A stretch of 64,000 bases of DNA from an uncultured Gelidibacter sp. (lineage in GTDB: Bacteria > Bacteroidota > Bacteroidia > Flavobacteriales > Flavobacteriaceae). Position 1 is the stretch's first letter. Every line of letters starts with the position of its first letter. The position numbers and the translations under genes were made by a program. The notes beneath the pieces were generated by a model. That model was not told the origin of the DNA, did not search any database, and saw nothing but the letters and a program-made list of their open reading frames with translations. Where the stretch lies: positions 868,001 to 932,000 of the forward strand of contig NZ_CANMTE010000001.1 of the NCBI RefSeq assembly GCF_947500795.1, in the 5' to 3' direction. Positions 62,039 to 64,000 of the stretch are shown in pieces.

Positions 62039-63043
62039 CTACTCCTGCTCGAATTCTAAAATATCTTTAGAATTGAATCCGATAAAAATAGTGTCTGCAA
62101 TATTTTTGTCTTGTGTCATTACCGTCAATTGCTCGCCTGATTCCAATTTTAATAACAGTTGAATAGAATCGCCAAGTTCAATTTTTTTAATGACTTGAGC
62201 TGAAGTTAAATATTCACAATCGGCTTCAGCAGACGACGGACTCACAATAATCTTTTCATTCCTAATAGCATGGCAACAGGTTTCCTTTAACGGACATCTA
62301 AATGCATTCTGTAAATTTTTATTGATATGTATGGTGCTACCAAATAAAGACGCCACGTACAAGGTATTTGGTTTTACGTAAAGGTTTGTGGCCACATCTT
62401 TTTGAATCACTCTGCCCTTTTGTAAGATTAGAATTTCATCTGCAACGGACAATGCATCTTGGGTATCGTGGGTTACAAATAACACAGTGACACCTGTTTT
62501 CTTTATAATATCAAACACTTCATTGCGCAACTGTGTTCGCAACATGGTGTCCAAATTACTAAATGGTTCATCTAAAATCAATAAAGAAGGTTCTGGCGCA
62601 AGCGCTCTTGCCAAGGCCACACGCTGCTGCTGTCCACCTGAAAGTTGATGCGGGTAACGTTTCCCTAAATCGCCCAAGCCAACCAATTCCAGCATTTCTT
62701 GTGCTCTTTGCTTTTTATGCTTCATTTTTGAAATCCCGTACAGCACGTTGTCCAAAATTGTTAAGTGCGGAAATAAAGCATATTCCTGAAAAACCAATCC
62801 GATTTTTCGCTTCTCCGGTTGCACAAACTTATCCAACGAAGCAATCACCTTATCCCCCATGACGATACTTCCATGATCAGGCCTTTCAAGTCCTGCAATT
62901 AAGCGCACCAATGTGGTTTTTCCACTCCCACTCTCTCCAACAATAGCACACACTTGGCCAGCCTTCAAATTGAAAGTCACATTCTCTATGGCGTAATTTC
63001 TGCCTTTGTCAAAACTTTTAGAAAGAGCGTTTATAGTTAACAT
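62039..63043 (-). CDS. Ferric iron-type ABC transporter ATP-binding protein (FbpC/PotA-like)
   Basis: A 334-residue ATPase. Walker A G-E-S-G-S-G-K-T-T at 36-44, Q loop F-Q-E-Y-A-L-F-P-H, signature L-S-G-G-Q-Q-Q-R, Walker B L-L-I-L-D-E-P-F-S-N-L-D and switch histidine in V-T-H-D. A C-terminal TOBE-like regulatory region (about 235-334) contains a C-x5-C-C cluster that could bind iron. It lies 2 bp after the permease gene and powers import of Fe3+ or a related anion. The iron substrate is inferred from family resemblance. Confidence 0.9.
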   Translation of the reverse strand: MLTINALSKSFDKGRNYAIENVTFNLKAGQVCAIVGESGSGKTTLVRLIAGLERPDHGSIVMGDKVIASLDKFVQPEKRKIGLVFQEYALFPHLTILDNVLYGISKMKHKKQRAQEMLELVGLGDLGKRYPHQLSGGQQQRVALARALAPEPSLLILDEPFSNLDTMLRTQLRNEVFDIIKKTGVTVLFVTHDTQDALSVADEILILQKGRVIQKDVATNLYVKPNTLYVASLFGSTIHINKNLQNAFRCPLKETCCHAIRNEKIIVSPSSAEADCEYLTSAQVIKKIELGDSIQLLLKLESGEQLTVMTQDKNIADTIFIGFNSKDILEFEQE

Positions 63044-63045
63044 GG

Positions 63046-64000
63046 TTATTTCTTGATCAATAATTTATTTAAAAATATCACTGGTAGCATTGCTGTAAAG
63101 ATAATAAAAAGTGAAGGGATAGACGCCTCCATGACCATCTCATCACTGGCATATTCAAACGCCTTTACTGCTAAAGTGTCAATATGATACGGTTTTAAGA
63201 TGAGTGTTAATGGTAATTCTTTCATCACATCAATAAAAACCAATATTACCGCACTAAAAACACCTGTTTTTATGAGCGGAAATTCGATTTTAAAAAATGT
63301 TTTTAAATTTCCAACGCCCAAAACCTTCGAGGAATCTGGGATGGAATTATCCACTTTTAGAGCTGTCGAATCTATCGGATTATAAGCCACTGCCAAGAAT
63401 CTGACGGCATAGGCATACAATAGCGCAATTAAGGTGCCATTGATGATTAAACCAGAATCTATTCCAACTTTTGCCAACATATTAATCAGCCATTTGTCTA
63501 AAGCCAAGGTAGGAATCATAATACCAATGGCAATCACAGCACCTGGAATGGCATATCCTAAAACCCCAATTCTAGAAATATTTTTAATAGAACTCAAGGT
63601 GCTCCATTTTGAAAAATAGATGAGCAAAAGAGCGAAAAACACAGTGATGAGCGCTGATGAAATGGCTATGGCAAAACTCTGAAGTGAAATCATAATAAAT
63701 TCCATATCAAAAACAGTCGATGCTGTGATAACCGCCCAATACACCAACTGTGCTACGGGCAGCATAAAACCTAAAACTATTGGCAACAATACCACCGAAA
63801 ATATCAGCCATTGCAAGCCTCCTTTAGGTTGCTTTCTCTGAATTTGCGTACTATTGGTTTTTGAAGAAGTGAATTTAACCTTTCTGACTTGCCATTTTTC
63901 AAACAAGATTAAGGCAAAAATAAATATGATCAATAAGGCCGATAAATAGACTGCTGTTTGTGGTTCTTCAAGTGAAAACCACGATCTGAAAATTCCCGTG
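63046..64000 (-). CDS. Ferric iron-type ABC transporter permease (FbpB-like), C-terminal part
   Basis: The frame is open to the window edge; an internal TTG at 63933 is not the real start, since coding sequence of the family (E-E-P-Q-T-A-V-Y-L-S-A-L-L) continues beyond it. About 317 residues are visible, the C-terminal portion of a duplicated FbpB permease that is usually about 520 long. Six or seven membrane helices are seen, with the second EAA-like cytoplasmic loop (D-S-S-K-V-L-G-V-G-N-L-K-T-F-F-K-I-E-F-P-L). It is cotranscribed with the ATPase 2 bp downstream. Confidence 0.9.
   Translation of the reverse strand, partial: TGIFRSWFSLEEPQTAVYLSALLIIFIFALILFEKWQVRKVKFTSSKTNSTQIQRKQPKGGLQWLIFSVVLLPIVLGFMLPVAQLVYWAVITASTVFDMEFIMISLQSFAIAISSALITVFFALLLIYFSKWSTLSSIKNISRIGVLGYAIPGAVIAIGIMIPTLALDKWLINMLAKVGIDSGLIINGTLIALLYAYAVRFLAVAYNPIDSTALKVDNSIPDSSKVLGVGNLKTFFKIEFPLIKTGVFSAVILVFIDVMKELPLTLILKPYHIDTLAVKAFEYASDEMVMEASIPSLFIIFTAMLPVIFLNKLLIKK

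Noticed and set aside
63933-64000. TTG at 63933 as the start of the permease gene
   Set aside because: Family-like coding sequence continues upstream of it to the window edge and the protein would lack half of the duplicated permease, so the gene is partial.

Overview
The window is a low-GC chromosomal segment of a member of the Bacteroidota, most likely a marine Flavobacteriaceae. The evidence is a gldF/gldG gliding locus, a type IX secretion C-terminal sorting domain on a secreted glycosidase, SusC/SusD pairs, lipoproteins and TonB-dependent receptors, a DUF4294 protein, and several TAnnTTTG-type -7 elements. No rRNA, tRNA, integrase, transposase or CRISPR array was recognised.

Layout. 1-9.4 kb holds housekeeping genes: a partial DUF4294 gene, an M42 aminopeptidase, a Nudix/PrsW pair, a cNMP/CBS/DUF294 protein with a DnaQ-like exonuclease, and a three-gene biotin-dependent acyl-CoA carboxylase. 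9.4-18.8 kb is carbon/nitrogen metabolism and its control. An acs-histidine kinase-NtrC-type regulator operon lies directly upstream of a four-gene unit (Cys-rich peptide, glutamate dehydrogenase, Rnk/GreA-like protein, unknown). That unit is preceded by a very good sigma-54 promoter (GGCAC-N5-TTGC, minus strand, 12744-12759), so the local activator probably drives it. An alanine/glycine:cation symporter follows. 18.9-28.7 kb has an acyltransferase, purC, an outer-membrane barrel, PhoH, a SAM hydrolase, heptanucleotide microsatellites, gldF-unknown-gldG and dnaN. 28.7-37.4 kb holds a TonB receptor with a palindromic operator, a LacI regulator, an esterase, a lipoprotein metalloprotease and a universal stress protein.

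37.5-54.0 kb is a polysaccharide/peptidoglycan utilisation locus on the minus strand. It comprises SusC, SusD, a sodium:solute symporter, MurQ, a NagZ-like GH3, a GH18 with a sorting tag, a NamZ-like DUF1343 (GH171) and a GH9-deacetylase fusion. An HGSNAT-like membrane acetyltransferase lies upstream and a divergent DeoR regulator sits at the edge. Together they point to uptake and stripping of MurNAc/GlcNAc-containing muropeptide glycans, with MurNAc-6-phosphate split by MurQ. A MurNAc kinase is not in the window. Three terminator-like hairpins divide the operon.

54.6-64 kb has an SDR, a COG2426 membrane protein, a flippase, a WYL regulator followed by a 27-bp palindrome and a 52-residue CxxC peptide, then an AT-rich cassette of unknown function. 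The cassette encodes an HNH-like domain joined, through what looks like a one-base frameshift, to a membrane domain, plus a coiled-coil membrane-anchored partner. A stand-alone gene with the same HNH-like motif follows. This is the best candidate for an undescribed (defence- or conflict-like) system. The window ends in an FbpBC-type ferric iron ABC transporter.
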